Source of the DNA: Scenedesmus sp. ARA3
Taxonomy: Eukaryota; Chlorophyta; Chlorophyceae; Sphaeropleales; Scenedesmaceae
DNA length: 64,000 nucleotides
Direction of reading: 5' to 3'
NCBI GenBank assembly: GCA_004335835.1
Contig: RWJK01001842.1
Location: forward strand, 124,001 to 188,000
Shown: piece by piece, positions 10,511 to 22,136 of the stretch
Numbering within the stretch: position 1 is the stretch's first letter
Layout: each line of letters begins with the position of its first letter
Made by a program: the position numbers and the translations under genes
Notes under the pieces: model-generated
Databases searched by the model: none
What the model was told of the DNA's origin: nothing
The model's input: only the letters and a program-made list of their open reading frames with translations

Positions 10511-13500
10511 CATCTTATGAGCGTAGCGGTCGATCAGCTGATGGGTGCAGCAGGTGCTGCAGCTGCAGCTGGGCCGCCGTACATGTCCGGATCTTTTGGT
10601 AGGTGTTATGCACTTGTTGGTCCTGATGTGGCGTTGTTATGTTTTGGGCTTGTTGGCGCTTGCAGGAAAGCTTGGTGTCGTTGCTAGCAGCTGCTACTTA
10701 TCTGCGGTGGTGTCTGGGTGGTGTCAGAGATGATGCACGGGCTTTGCGTCGGGTTGCGAGGCGATTCCCAGGCACTGCCGGTGCAGACCTGGCGTATGTA
10801 TCTGTTGTGAGCATGTTGGCAATGGAGAAGGGTTCATCTTCATGGCTGCCGCAGTAGCTCACCTCACATTTGCGCACATTATGTGGGCGCGGGTTCGTGC
10901 GTGAGTGTTGTGTGGGCGGCTTGGCGCTGTTGCTGGTGGTTTGGCACGCGAGCATAATGCCAGGTGCAGCCAGGTGCTTGCTACCAGCAGCAAAGGTGAA
11001 TGTTGGTGTGCAGCAGCAGACTGCTGCTGTTTTTTGTTATCGATAAGGTTCAGGCGTAATGCCTGCGGCATAAAGTGCCACTGTCTGTGTGTTTGGCTGC
11101 TGTGGTTGGCTGGTGTGAGCTACCTGCACTGGCATTGCGCGCTGTCAGCGTCGATGTTCAGCATGCTGTTGTGCTTTGCATCTGTTGGGGGTGAAAGGGG
11201 ATGCACGATAAAGCACACAGGACTCGCTTACAGTTAAAGTAATAACAATACGGCACTGCGCCATGCAATGCATAGCAATACTTTACTTACGTACCCCGAT
11301 CTTCTTGACAGGGAGGGAACGGGGGCCTTATGCCATATGCATATGTATGTTTGCCAGCGCAGATACCTTGCTTGGATGCGTTGTTACTTTGGTGCCACTT
11401 GCAGGAGGTGTTACGCAGCTGCTTAGCACTTTTTTATTTTGCGGAAGCAACGTAATGCGACCCTGCAACGTGTTAAGCGCCTGCTGCTGCGCGCAGAGTG
11501 CATAATCCACAACCTGCTCAACATGCGAGTGCTTTGTTGTTCTGGTTTGCATGGTGACACAGTTGTCAGCTTTTCTTTGGTGAATGGACTTGTAGCGGCG
11601 GGGGTGTTGAGAAGTGCAGTGTGCTTATTTCTCTTTTCTTTTTTTTTGAAAGGCTGCTTGGTTGTGATGGGTGGCAAGGATCCATTCTCTTTGGCTTGCA
11701 CTTGTACATAACCCTGGAGGTTAGCACCTGCAACCCAATGTGCTGCCTCGCTTGCATGTCTGCTGCTCAAGTGCACGGCATGCTGATGCTGAGGGTTGGG
11801 AGGTTCTGCACGTTGCTGTTGCAGCATACCTCAATGCCCTGGCATGCCTATTCTCTTTCTGGTACTGGGGAGGTGCACTGCATGCAAGCTGTACATATAA
11901 TATGGAATGGCGTACTGCCGTATGTGGTCAATGTTATTTACCTTGTGAAGTGCAGTGCTCAACATGCAGCTGCGTCATTGTGTGCAGCTTGCAAGCGTGC
12001 AATGTTCAACACTGCCGTTGTGTCTCAGCGCTGCAATTGGTGGTTGCACGCAGCTGCTTTTTTTGCACTGCAGCTTGCACGCATACACCATGCGAAGCAT
12101 ATGCGCATGATGGCAAGTGCAGCGTATTTGGGGATGCGGGATTACAGAAACATCAGGCTTGGCGAGATTGTGCGTCCGTGGGGGTGTGTTGTTTTACTGT
12201 TTGCGTGTTGTTTGCATGCATCCCACACCTTTGGATTGAAATGCTTGACCATGCTGGGCTGCACAACATGGCTGTGCACACCTGCAGCAGCATGGTATTT
12301 CGTTTCCCTGAAACCTGCTGCTGGTGTGTTTTCACAGCACGGCCGCATGTTATGTCATCTGACTGTTATAACACACACAGGTAGCCGCGCTTATTGCTCG
12401 CCACTTGACAGCAGCAGTGGCTTGCTGGCTTTGAGCTCAACTCAGGCGCGGCAGTGTGAAATGCATGCTATGACTCCTATGTGAATCAATGCCAGGCTGG
12501 CTCTGTCTACTGTGGGTGTGTGCAAGGGACTTCACTGCATGATGTGTACTGCTGGTTGCTCAATGCTATATGCAGACAGATGGGAGGGCCTTGTGTGGCG
12601 TTCATAGACGCACCAGCACGTGCATTTTTCCAGCAGCTGCACTGCACGCATTGGCGCCTTAGTATGGCTGGCGCTGAGAAGCATAGCATGCGCCCAGCAG
12701 GTCAACACAGGGGGTTGCAGGTGTTGTTACTCTTAGCACACTGCTGCGGTGTTTTGGAAACCTAGACTAGACCATGGCCTTCAGTGCATCAAGTCCCCTG
12801 CCGTCACCTACTGTCGTTGTGGCTTCCTGCATTCTTGATGCTTGCATGCTTGCGTAGTGTAGTACTGTGTACGCTGTTGTCCAACCAGCTGGCCTGGCGG
12901 TGCATTTGTCAGCAGGTTGCTGCAGCCCAGCTGCAGCAATTGGGTTCGAAACCTTGTGTTGGCATGGCTTTAAAGAGTGTGTGTTGCCTCGGTAGGGCAG
13001 TGCTGCTAGCGCTTTGTTGGTCCAGAACTGCTTTCAGGTCCGGCGTTAACTTGCCTACATCCTGTTATACATGGCGCTGAGCATTGATGACACCACAGTT
13101 GCAGCTGTTGCGGAGGTTGGAGTCGTACAGCTGGAGGCAGCCTCGGTTCCAGTGTGTTCGTGTTGCCCGTCTAGTGCTGGCAACAGCATCAGACTGGTTA
13201 TGATGAGCCTTGTTTGGCGCCTTCTGGTGCGGGGCAATTATTATTGTTTCATAAAACAGAGACACGTAGGAAAGATGGCGGCTGGCACTGTGGGCTGTAT
13301 GAGCCACAGCACGTTGAACTCGTTGCAGTGGCAGTACTCTGTAATCTGTTACTGTGTCACTCTATCCACCCGGAAAGGTTCCGCTTGCGCAGGCTCCGCA
13401 CAGCCACTGGAAACTGTCCCTTACCAGACTACTAGTAGTACTGCAACCGCAGATTGCATAAAGGCGCATTGGGGTCAGGGTTAGGGGTCGGAGCGCATCT

Positions 13501-14253
13501 AATCCTGAGACAGCAGCAACAGCAACAGGCACATTGCTTACCCAGTATGCCCGGCAGTCGGCAGTTGTGTACTTCAACATTCAAAATCTCAGCACGGCTT
13601 ATTATACCTCAAATTGGCCAGGGCGCCAGATTGAGAGAGGATAGGTACATGTGGGTCCTGGCACCACCAAATTTGCTAAACGTTTGTGTCCCATCACTTC
13701 CGCAGGAATGAGCCACAACAGGGTGAAGACATGGCCATGAGACCAGAGAAAAGAGAGTGAACACTACAGAACATGATGCACAACTTGCACGCCAACGCCA
13801 AATCTCTCATGTGCAGCATTGCATGGATACCATGCAGAACAGCAGCAGCAACTGCTGAGAACCATTTGCCACCTGGGGCGGCTAGCGCACAACGGGCAAC
13901 ATGTGTGCACACCATGCTAGTGCAGTACCGCCTGTCCTGATTACAGAAACCCAACTCATGCAGCAACGCATCAGCAATCCAAGAAAGCATCATTTGCTGC
14001 AGTGCAGGCACTGCACGAGCTGTGGACTTCACTGTCACGATAATGCTTATTCGATGCGTGTACACACACAACCTGCTTGCATGCATCGCATTGCAGTCTT
14101 TCTGTCAACAGCATCAGCACTGTGCTTCACCCACATTGAAAGCCGTAACAACATCATCACAATCTACACTTGTTGAATGTAGGCGCCACAGCCGCTCACA
14201 CTCCTCCCAGATCACAAGCGCAGATCAACACCACCTTTACAAGTAGCATATTG
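10511..14253. other. long region without a recognisable gene
   Basis: About 3.7 kb between two convergent genes. The first 2.5 kb is T/G-rich on the plus strand. Open frames there, the longest at 11621-12484, have Cys/His/Met-rich compositions typical of non-coding DNA. No TGTAA appears soon after the cysteine-rich gene; the first clear one is near 13338, so a very long 3' UTR or a non-coding transcript is possible. A short dispersed repeat (13644-13659) recurs inverted near 39874. TGTAA on the minus strand at about 14236 probably ends the patatin-like gene. Confidence 0.5.
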
Positions 14254-14588
14254 CTACAGAACGCTGCTCCGCCTGCCCACGCTGGCACCCGCCACAGCTG
14301 CCTTTGCCCCTGGCACAAGAGGCCCCTCTGTACTCTGCAGTGCCTGCTGCACTGCCGCCTGCTGAGCCAGCCCATGCTGCAGCACCCAGGCTGCCGCATC
14401 CTTCCTTCCCTGGTTGTAGATAGACAGCAGCGTGTTATTATCAGGGATGACGAGGCCGTAAGAGTTCCAAACTGCTGCAGAGACGTTGAGGGGCCCTGAG
14501 AGGCCGGGGTAGATGTCAGGGTGTGCTGGCGCAGGCAGCGCTGCAGGGTTCAGTGGCAGGAAGCGGGCTGCGATTGGCAGCAGCAGCA

Positions 14589-14638
<50 letters not shown>

Positions 14639-14688
14639 NNNNNNNNNNNNNNNNNNNNNNNNNNNNNNNNNNNNNNNNNNNNNNNNNN

Positions 14689-14742
<54 letters not shown>

Positions 14743-16976
14743 GCGGCAGCGGCGGCGGCGGCATTTGAGACAAAGCTGAGACACCGTTTGTGTGTCGTCT
14801 GTCAAGGCGCAGGGCAGTCTGACATGGCTGCCCGCCTATTTTGTCAGCGCGTTGTGCAGATAATTGAGCCATGGCCACAACGAAGCCATTGGCGCCGCAG
14901 TCACCAAAGCGGACAGGAAATGCAGCTGCAGCACCGCTGGTGTGTGCATATCAAGACCCAAAAGAGGTTGGAAAATTTGCACCGCTCACCTGAGCTGTTA
15001 TCGCTGGCATTGCGTGCTGTCATCAGCAGCTGCAGCGTGTTATCGCCAGCCAGGCGAGGCTGCGGCCCGGTGCTGTTGCTCGGCGCCACGCCGGCGTTTG
15101 CTGTAACCTTGACACAGTATGTGACACCTGGCAAGCACAGTAGTAGCACACGGCGGCGGGTACGTGAGTACGGCACAAAGTTTGCACGTGCATCGGCAAG
15201 GCAAGCTATCAACAAAAAACGTGCATCACTTGTTGCGTCTGCTTGCGGCCTGCCCAGCCACAGCCGGCGCTTTGACAGCAGCCATCAAGGTTGGCTGAAA
15301 ACTCATCCACCAACTAGCAGTCTGACTGATGGAAGGCTGCGTCGCACTTGGCCGCATGCTTCAGCAGTCCAAAAAGCCACGAGGCCGCGCAGCAAGCATG
15401 CATTGCCAGCTCATTGCACCTGCTGCACTGCATCGCTGTGAGCTCACCTGGCCGGCAGGGCAGCGGGTATGAGAAGCCGCCATCAGCTGGCGACATCATC
15501 AGACAAGTGGCAGCTCTGGCAAGGACACACCACACACATATTTCCACCTCCTGCCCCAACATCTAAACCACCCTGTGCAGTTTCTTGCGTCAAATTTCTA
15601 ATAAATCTGTAAAGAAACCAATAACATAAGGTGGCTCTACCGGTTGTTGCCCCATTGTCACTGGGCCTCACCTGGTGGGCAGGGCAGCGGGTATGAGAAG
15701 CCACCATCATACACAGCAGGCAGGCCATCAATGGTGGTCACTGCGGAGGGCCCTGACCAGAAGGGTAGGTAGGCTGAGGCAGCCACTGCATCCAGCAGCA
15801 ACCCCTTGCTGCTGATGTTGCCAACAACCTGCAGGCAGAGTAAGGCAACAGCAACCATGACATAGCGGTACCTGTGGTGCTGCACTGGTGATTGCAGAAG
15901 TGGCTGTAGCAGCACTGCGGGTGCACACCAACAGCATTGAAACTTGCTGCTGATGTTGCCAACAACCTGCAGGCAGAGTGAGGCAGCAGCATTGCGTGAT
16001 GCAGCAAGTTCGCGGTGCGCCGCGGCAGCAAGGTTATGCAATTACCATGCCTAAACTGTCGATTTACAGCAGGCCGGTGTGCAATGTGATGCGCAGCGCA
16101 TCAGCATGTGACGCACGTGCGTATCAGTGCAGTGATACATTTGTAAAAGAGCTGGAGGATTTATACTGTTGTATCCAATTTCTACCCGCACAAACCTGTG
16201 GTCGGTCTGTCAGGTTGTTTGGGCGCGCCTCTGTCACTGTCACAAACAGCCTCCGATTGCACTGCTCTGTCACGCTTGCAGGAAACAGCTCAGTGGTGTA
16301 GTTCCTCACAACCTTGTCTAGATACCCTCTGCAGGCAAAGCTAGGCCGGCAGGTTGCAGCAATGTTGAAGTTGGCTGCCAGCTGTTGGCTGGAAGCAGGC
16401 ACGTTGCTGCAGATTGCTGCTGCTGTGATGGCACCACCAGAGGATCCTGCAAGGCGTGTGCTGTTGTTGATGATGCCTAAGGACTGCAGGATTGCAGTTA
16501 CACCAGTAAAGTACCTGCGGGGGCAGGCGGCATGGGCGGTAGTGTGGCAAGGCAATCGGGCAGACGGCATCAGACGGCAGCGTGTGAGCATAATGCACGT
16601 CAAGTGGGTCAGAACACGCGCTGTCTTGCTGGACCACAAAGCTAGCGAATACAATGACTTGTACAGACTGGCCGCAGCAAAGGCTGCTGCTGTTGTCCAG
16701 AACACAGGCACCAACGGCTCGCTGCTGCTGCTGCTGCTGCCACGTGTCTTACAGATGCGCAGAAGCCTGTTGCGGCACTGCAGCTTCTTACAATAAGCAA
16801 AGTTCAACTCAACTGTGTACCAGCCAGCTCTTTGCCACTCACAGTATGAGAAAGCCTGAGCCGCTGAACCCCACTCCCAGTGTGTGGTTCTGCACAGCTG
16901 CAAGCGGGCTGGTGGTATTGGCATATGGGCTCACACCACCTAGTGTGACATTGCCTGTTGCATTTGCAGCAGCCAT
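14254..16976 (-). CDS. patatin-like lipid acyl hydrolase
   Basis: Minus-strand exons 16843-16976, 16196-16514, 15672-15828, 14990-15127 and 14254-14567 join in consistent phase to about 353 residues. The first carries GVGFSGSGFLIL, the glycine-rich oxyanion-hole segment. The second starts YFTGV and carries the nucleophile elbow in AGSSGGAITAA (G-x-S-x-G). The third ends with DGGFSYPLPC, the Asp of the catalytic dyad. This is the complete patatin set, so lipase/acyl hydrolase activity on membrane or storage lipids is expected. Many N-x-S/T sites suggest secretion, but the signal-peptide exon was not found. The ATG at 16976 follows an in-frame stop and may lie inside a longer first coding exon; a plausible extra upstream exon is 17336-17383. 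Two exon-edge copies lie in its introns, and the last intron contains a gap in a CAG/CTG tract. Confidence 0.8.
14581..14750. repeat. CAG/CTG microsatellite with assembly gap
   Basis: CAG repeats flank a run of 50 unknown bases (14639-14688). On the sense strand of the patatin-like gene this is CTG, about 15 nt upstream of the acceptor of the last exon. The true length is unknown. Confidence 0.9.
15444..15478 (-). repeat. copy of patatin exon 3' edge with donor
   Basis: Repeats the end of the DGG-encoding exon and its donor (the real edge is at 15668-15702), about 220 bp further along the intron. The phrase GGFSYPLPC and the GTGAG donor are preserved. Confidence 0.8.
15943..15979 (-). repeat. 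copy of patatin exon 5' edge with acceptor
   Basis: Thirty-seven bases identical to 15805-15841, covering the acceptor and the first codons (VVGNISSK) of the DGG-encoding exon. The copy lies upstream of the real exon on the sense strand and lacks the rest of it. Confidence 0.85.
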
Positions 16977-17817
16977 GCCTGCGACAGCTCAGCAAACCCA
17001 GGAGACTGTGGTGTGTGTAGTCCTTGCTGTTCCTGCAAGCATACATCAGCAGCATGCTGAATGATGCCAATATGAGTTGGTGGATTGGCCGGCAAACTCA
17101 CATCAATTATGCTGAACAGGGTCTCACTGGCACCTAAAAGTCACTGTCAGGCCATGCACGTCATAACTGCTGCTGCTGGTGCTGCAGTGCTGCTGCTGCA
17201 GATACACCTCAACAGCAGGTGGGAGCATACAACCACACACTCGATTGACACCTGTGATAAACTAACAACGGGTCTGGCTGTTGTGCTTTACATGCACGGC
17301 TCGTTGTTGAGAGCAGCATCTGCAAACCGCACTCACCACGTAAGTCGTTCCCAGGTTGCTGTAGCCTGGCGTGGTGATGTCTAACTGCCGATGCAGTAGT
17401 ATAAGACTTTCCAGATGCAGCATACAACCTTAACGGGCCTGATAGAGAGGAGTCCTTTTGAAGAAGAGCACAGGGAGGTTTGGTCCTGACGCATCCCTAC
17501 GTTCGTAACTGCCGACGTGGATCTCGCACAAGTATTGCTAACCGCACATCTGTACTCATGCAAATCATGGTGAAACAAGTGTTGCAATGATACGTCAAAC
17601 GATTGAATGCTGTCCTACGCACTTACGAAGAGTGCATCAATAATCCAAGGTTTGGCCGTTGCGTGCCACTGCCGCGCAGCTGCACCTAGGCATTTCGAGG
17701 TGCGCGTCATACCAGCACAACGTTGACCATCAGACCATACTTGTTCAAGTGGATTTCATTTCTCTGCTACCCGACTTTCTAATCAATGTCTGATCACATA
17801 TATGTGCTTTGGTTGGT

Positions 17818-17839
17818 GGTAACACCCATTGGTGTTACC
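17818..17839. repeat. perfect inverted repeat, 9-bp arms
   Basis: GGTAACACC, a four-base loop CATT, then GGTGTTACC. It stands alone in a non-coding, AT-richer stretch. Confidence 0.7.
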
Positions 17840-18576
17840 TGGTAAGGGATTGGTGTGTAGAGAGATGTTGCCAATCATACAACACAGTAGTGTACCAATG
17901 CTTCCCTTTACTATGATAATTATAAAAACAGTGTTTGAAATGTTACAAGCGAGGCAAGCAGCCAGAAGAACAAGAGTCATGCCACATCATGCGGCTGATG
18001 GTTAGCGGCTGGGTGCGGTGGCCCCCACCAAGCTCACACACAGAAGGATTGTTCTGTGCAGCACACACGCACCTGGCGTACAGGTGCGACAACAGAAACG
18101 TATCTTATCAGGAGTGCTGCTGCTTTTGTGAATGCCTGTGCATGCCAAGCGCACTGGTGTTTGAAGTGCCTAGCAGTGACAGTGAGCGACACACCTAAGC
18201 CAGCCTAGCATGCGAGCCAACTTGCCAAGCCACCATCAATTTCACCTTCAAACAGAAAGCACGTCACATCATGCCACATCAAACGAAGAGAACAGGTCAG
18301 GAAACAGAACATAACAATGGTCAAGTTGTGCACCATGTGCGGCAACACGCCCTAGCGAACCCAGAATGAGGTGTTCTTTGCGATGCTGCAGAGGCTGTTG
18401 CAGAGGCTGTTGCAGAAGCGGCTTTTCAACAGCTTGCACAAAATATGCATGGTATGCACTGCCAGTGACAGCAGGCAGCCGCTGGCTGTCAGGGTTTTAC
18501 CATAACACACCCTGCTGCTGGTGCCGCAGGTGCAGCACTGCCTGCGCTGGCACCCCTGCTGCTGAACGACTCTGCT

Positions 18577-18682
<106 letters not shown>

Positions 18683-18692
18683 AAGAGGCCTC

Positions 18693-21296
18693 TCAGACCT
18701 CCTCAGCAAACACTGACCCGAAGGCATAGTACTTGTTCAGCGCTGAGACCAGGCCTGTGCAGAAAGCCCTGATGGTTGCACGCAGGTCCTCATCTACCTT
18801 CCTGTCGCAAGTCTTCCTGCAAGCAGCAAGGCAGCACAGCATGCATGGCAGACACTGGTCGGGCGCGTTGGCAGGGCATGCTGAGCGCTGGTGCATATGG
18901 ATGTGTCTGTTGTTTGCAGATGCCACTGACTGTGCCGAGCTGCAGTCATGCTTGCGAGCAAGCAAGCACTCCCCAGTCACTCAGCACCCCGGGCAAACCA
19001 CGATTTGCAACAGCTCTTCCTGGCTACACCCATCAGCACCATGGACCACATGCCGCAACGCCAGCATCCACCCTCCCAGCGTGCTTCCGTGCTGCATTGT
19101 CACACCCAACTGCACTTCAACAGGAGCAGAAGCCGCCGGCGCCGCCGCCGCCGCAGCAGCAGCAGCGGCGGCCGCAAGGCCTCATCAGATCTCAAAGTGC
19201 TTGCCCGCCACCTCCTCCTGCTTGCCCTCCTGGGTGGGCATGCCGCTGCCGTCACGCCAACACACCAAGATATGCAGCAGCTAGCACGCCAGCACCGCAG
19301 CTACATGGCCCCACACAACCTCTGCCTCTAATGCTGAGACCCCCCCATGCTGCCTCTCAAGAGCACCGCTGCACAGCCTGTGCCGCAGCAGCACACAGCT
19401 AGAAACACAATCCCCACACATTCCAGCTCACCAGATCTCAAAGTGCTTCCCTGCCACCTCCTCCTGCTTGCCCTCTTTCGTAGGCATGCCGCTGCCGTCC
19501 TGGCCGATCCACTCGCTCTTGATGCACATCTCGTCATCAAAACCGACGGACAGGTCGGCCTGGCGCTCTCCCTCCTTGATGATCTCCACCTCAAAGCCCC
19601 AGGTGCTGCCATCCCTGAAGCGCTGGTGGATCTGCAGCAGCAGATGTGACATGTCAGCAACTGTGACATGCAAAAGTGGGTTGAAATGACATCCAAGGCA
19701 CCTCAAAGCCCCAGGTGCTGCCGTCCCTGAAGCGCTGGTGGATCTGCAGAGGAGAGCAGCAAGCATGATTTTTTGGTCAACTCAAGCAGCTACAAGGCTA
19801 ATGCACAATGACATCGAAGGCACCTCAAAGCCCCAGGTCATGGTGTCCCTGAAGCGCTGGTGGATCTGCAGCGGAACACATAATCAGGAGTGAAGCAGGA
19901 GTCCTGTCAACTCAGGCCAAGATAAGACTGATGCACAATGGCATCCAAAGCATCTCAAAGCCCCAAATGCCGCCGTCCCTGAAGCGCTGGTGGATCTGCG
20001 GCGGCAGAGAACGATTGAGTAAGGCAAGAAAAAGCACATACCAGAGTCGCTCACGCAAGGCAACCCAACCCAACAGCATGCAACACATTAATGCCATATG
20101 GCAGCTCAAGCAAAGCGTGGCTGCTACTCAGCATGATGTCAAACAGCTGCTGGTTTGCTGCGCAGGACAGCTGCCCTAGCGGCTTGCCCAAGCGGCGCTG
20201 CTGCTGCTGCTGCTGCTGCTGCTGTGTCTGGCAGCTGCAGCAATGCTCTTGCAGGCACCTGCAGCCCCTAAATGCTGCACATTGCCCGGGATACAACAAT
20301 AAACATCTGCTGCGCCAGCGCCTACCTTCATGAGCATGCCAAAGTTGCGCTGGCCGCCCTCCTCTGCCTCAGCTGCCTCAGCTGCCACACACAGATGCAG
20401 CGCTGCACTGCTGCGGCTGTCTGGCAGCTGCAACCCAAGGAGCTGCAGCCCAAGGAGCTGCAGCCCAAGGAGCTGCAGCCCAAGGAGCTGCAGCCCAAGG
20501 AGCTGCAGCAGCTGATCCTGCAAGCACTTGCAAGCCAGTGCTGCACACTCCACAATGTGCTGAATAGTTTGCTAAATGTATTAATTTCAAGTGCCAGGCT
20601 ATCGCCTACCTTCATGGGCATGCCAAAGTTGCGCTGGCCGCCCTCCTCAGCCTCAATCAGTGCCCAGCGCAGGATCTGGTCCATCATGTCATCACGAGGG
20701 ATGAAGGCCGGCACTTCTGTCTTTGAAATGAAGAAGCCCGTGCGAGGAAGTGTGACAGGCACCTGCAGGGGGAGGTGAGGCAGCAGGGTGGAGCGGCGGG
20801 CGGCAGCGGCAGGCAGCAGGTTGACATGGCAGCAGCGTGCATGACCACACAGGAGATTCACTGGCAACAAGGAGGGCTGCTGCTGTGTGTCAGGAGATGC
20901 ATGTAGCTGCAACAGAAGAGCAAATTGACAACTGTCATGGCAAATGAGTGTTTGTAGAAAGCAGCTGCATGTGCGATTCGTGAAGTACATGCCCCAAGCA
21001 GCGGATTCCCTCAAGCTGCCGTGCCTGGTGCAGGGCTGTTCAGCTGCAAGTGCTGCACCCATTGGAGCTTTATGAATACATGCCTGCTCTGTGGCGTCCT
21101 TTGCTGCAGCTGAGCGCACCAGCAGCCTCTGTGGTGCGACAGGGCTGGGAACTGCTACTGCTGCTGCTGATTGCCGGTGAACCGGAGCTGCTGTGAACGG
21201 CCTGATAGCACGCATATGTGGCATCCGAAACGAAACAGATGTGCTTGCTGGCCGCATGCTGCAGCTGCAAGACCTGGTCGAGAGTGCCGTCTGCAT
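18693..21296 (-). CDS. conserved plastid-targeted protein, family not recognised
   Basis: Exons 21084-21296, 20610-20762, 19432-19631 and 18693-18816 join to about 229 residues. Residues 1-70 resemble a chloroplast transit peptide: Ser/Arg/Ala-rich, few acidic residues. The mature part is well-formed globular sequence: VPAFIPRDDMMDQILRWALI, then GGQRNFGMPMK, IHQRFRDGSTWGFEVEI, GKHFEIW and finally CTGLVSALNKYYAFGSVF. The last join (phase 2, TG|G encoding Trp) replaces an apparent TGA directly after the donor and yields a natural C-terminus, which supports it. Intron 1 appears to use a GC donor after codon 71. I sense a green-lineage plastid family but cannot name it. Its introns contain five edge copies of its own exons. 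Confidence 0.7.
19183..19251 (-). repeat. copy of plastid-protein exon 3 end with dead donor
   Basis: Repeats the 3' end of exon 3 (real copy 19432-19500), encoding GMPTQEGKQEEVAGKHFEI. Where the real exon has TCTG|GTGAGC the copy has TCTG|ATGAGG, so its donor is lost. It lies in the last intron. Confidence 0.85.
19704..20000 (-). repeat. three tandem copies of exon 3 5' edge
   Basis: The acceptor plus 14 codons (IHQRFRDG..WGFE) of exon 3 (real copy 19589-19631) recur at about 19704-19752, 19825-19872 and 19955-20000. Each has an intact CAG acceptor. The two nearer copies are followed by GTGCCT, a weak possible donor, and the farthest by ATGCTT. Each would be a 42-nt frame-preserving exon if spliced in. 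Confidence 0.9.
20323..20372 (-). repeat. copy of plastid-protein exon 2 3' edge
   Basis: Repeats the end of exon 2 (EEGGQRNFGM.MK) with its GTAGGC donor. The real edge is at 20607-20656. The copy sits downstream of it in the same intron. Confidence 0.9.
20434..20508. repeat. five tandem 15-bp units
   Basis: CCCAAGGAGCTGCAG is repeated five times without interruption inside intron 2 of the plastid-protein gene. Confidence 0.95.
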
Positions 21297-22136
21297 CGTG
21301 CCGTCACTTGCGAACTTTTACTACCGTAAGTGAAAGTGTGCCACTCGGATCACCAGTAGATACCTTACACGGCTCGAGATGATCCGACAGGCCAATGAGC
21401 CTCACTCGGGGATGGGCAGCTAGACAGGCACATAACACCCTCCTGGAAGCTTCAAACTGGCTCGAGCACTGCGTGAGGGAAGTCGTCGCTGCAACCTCAA
21501 CGCCTCGAGTATACGCTGAAATGGAGCATGTGCTTTATTTCATCACTGGTGGGGTGCATGCGTAAGGTCACCACCATTTACAAGAAGCACAAGCTGCGAC
21601 AAACTTCTCAAGCACAGTGCTGAATGTACAGAACAGCAGAACTGACCCAACTTATGTTGATGCCACTGCAGGCATCAGAAAGCACACAACAGACGAAGGA
21701 TAAAGCACACAACAAACGAATGATACAACGCCCGCATCAACAGCCCAACCATGCACTTGTGCGGCATGTGTTGTTGGCTGGCAACAGCCAGCTGCTGGCC
21801 TGTTGAGCACATCACTGCCCAAAAAATTCATGTATCACAGTCAACACATCGCAGGAAATATGATCAACTCAACAGCAACCTGTGCTAGCTACCTGCACTA
21901 TACAAAGCAACAGCACAGCTTCGAATTCGTGCAATATGAACAGCCCTGGTAACCAAAAAAAATTAAAAAAAAAATATGAACAGCCAGACCTGCAGCTCGA
22001 TCACCAGCCTGGTCACTGAGTGACCTGCACCAACATCTCGGCCAGCATATCAGAGCAGCCACAACTCTATTGGAACACACCCACCTGTACTCCAACCTCA
22101 TCTCAACAATGCCAGCTATCTCTCTGACCGCACATG
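21297..22136. other. segmental-duplication flank downstream of decayed kinesin
   Basis: Recognisably similar to 27260-28140: shared stretches include GATGATCCGACAGG and CAATGAGCCTCA, with indels and substitutions. It contains minus-strand TGTAA near 21577. No gene seen. Confidence 0.65.

Noticed and set aside
11621..12484. 287-codon plus-strand open frame
   Set aside because: Composition is Cys/His/Met-rich with no domain, overlapping frames look similar, and no splice or family evidence supports it.
14521..15441. 306-codon plus-strand open frame through the gap
   Set aside because: It is the antisense of the patatin-like exons plus a polyA/polyQ run across unknown bases.
19428..19430. TGA after GKHFEIW as the stop of the plastid protein
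   Set aside because: The TG|GTGAGC donor joins in phase to an exon at 18693-18816 that gives a longer, natural C-terminus.
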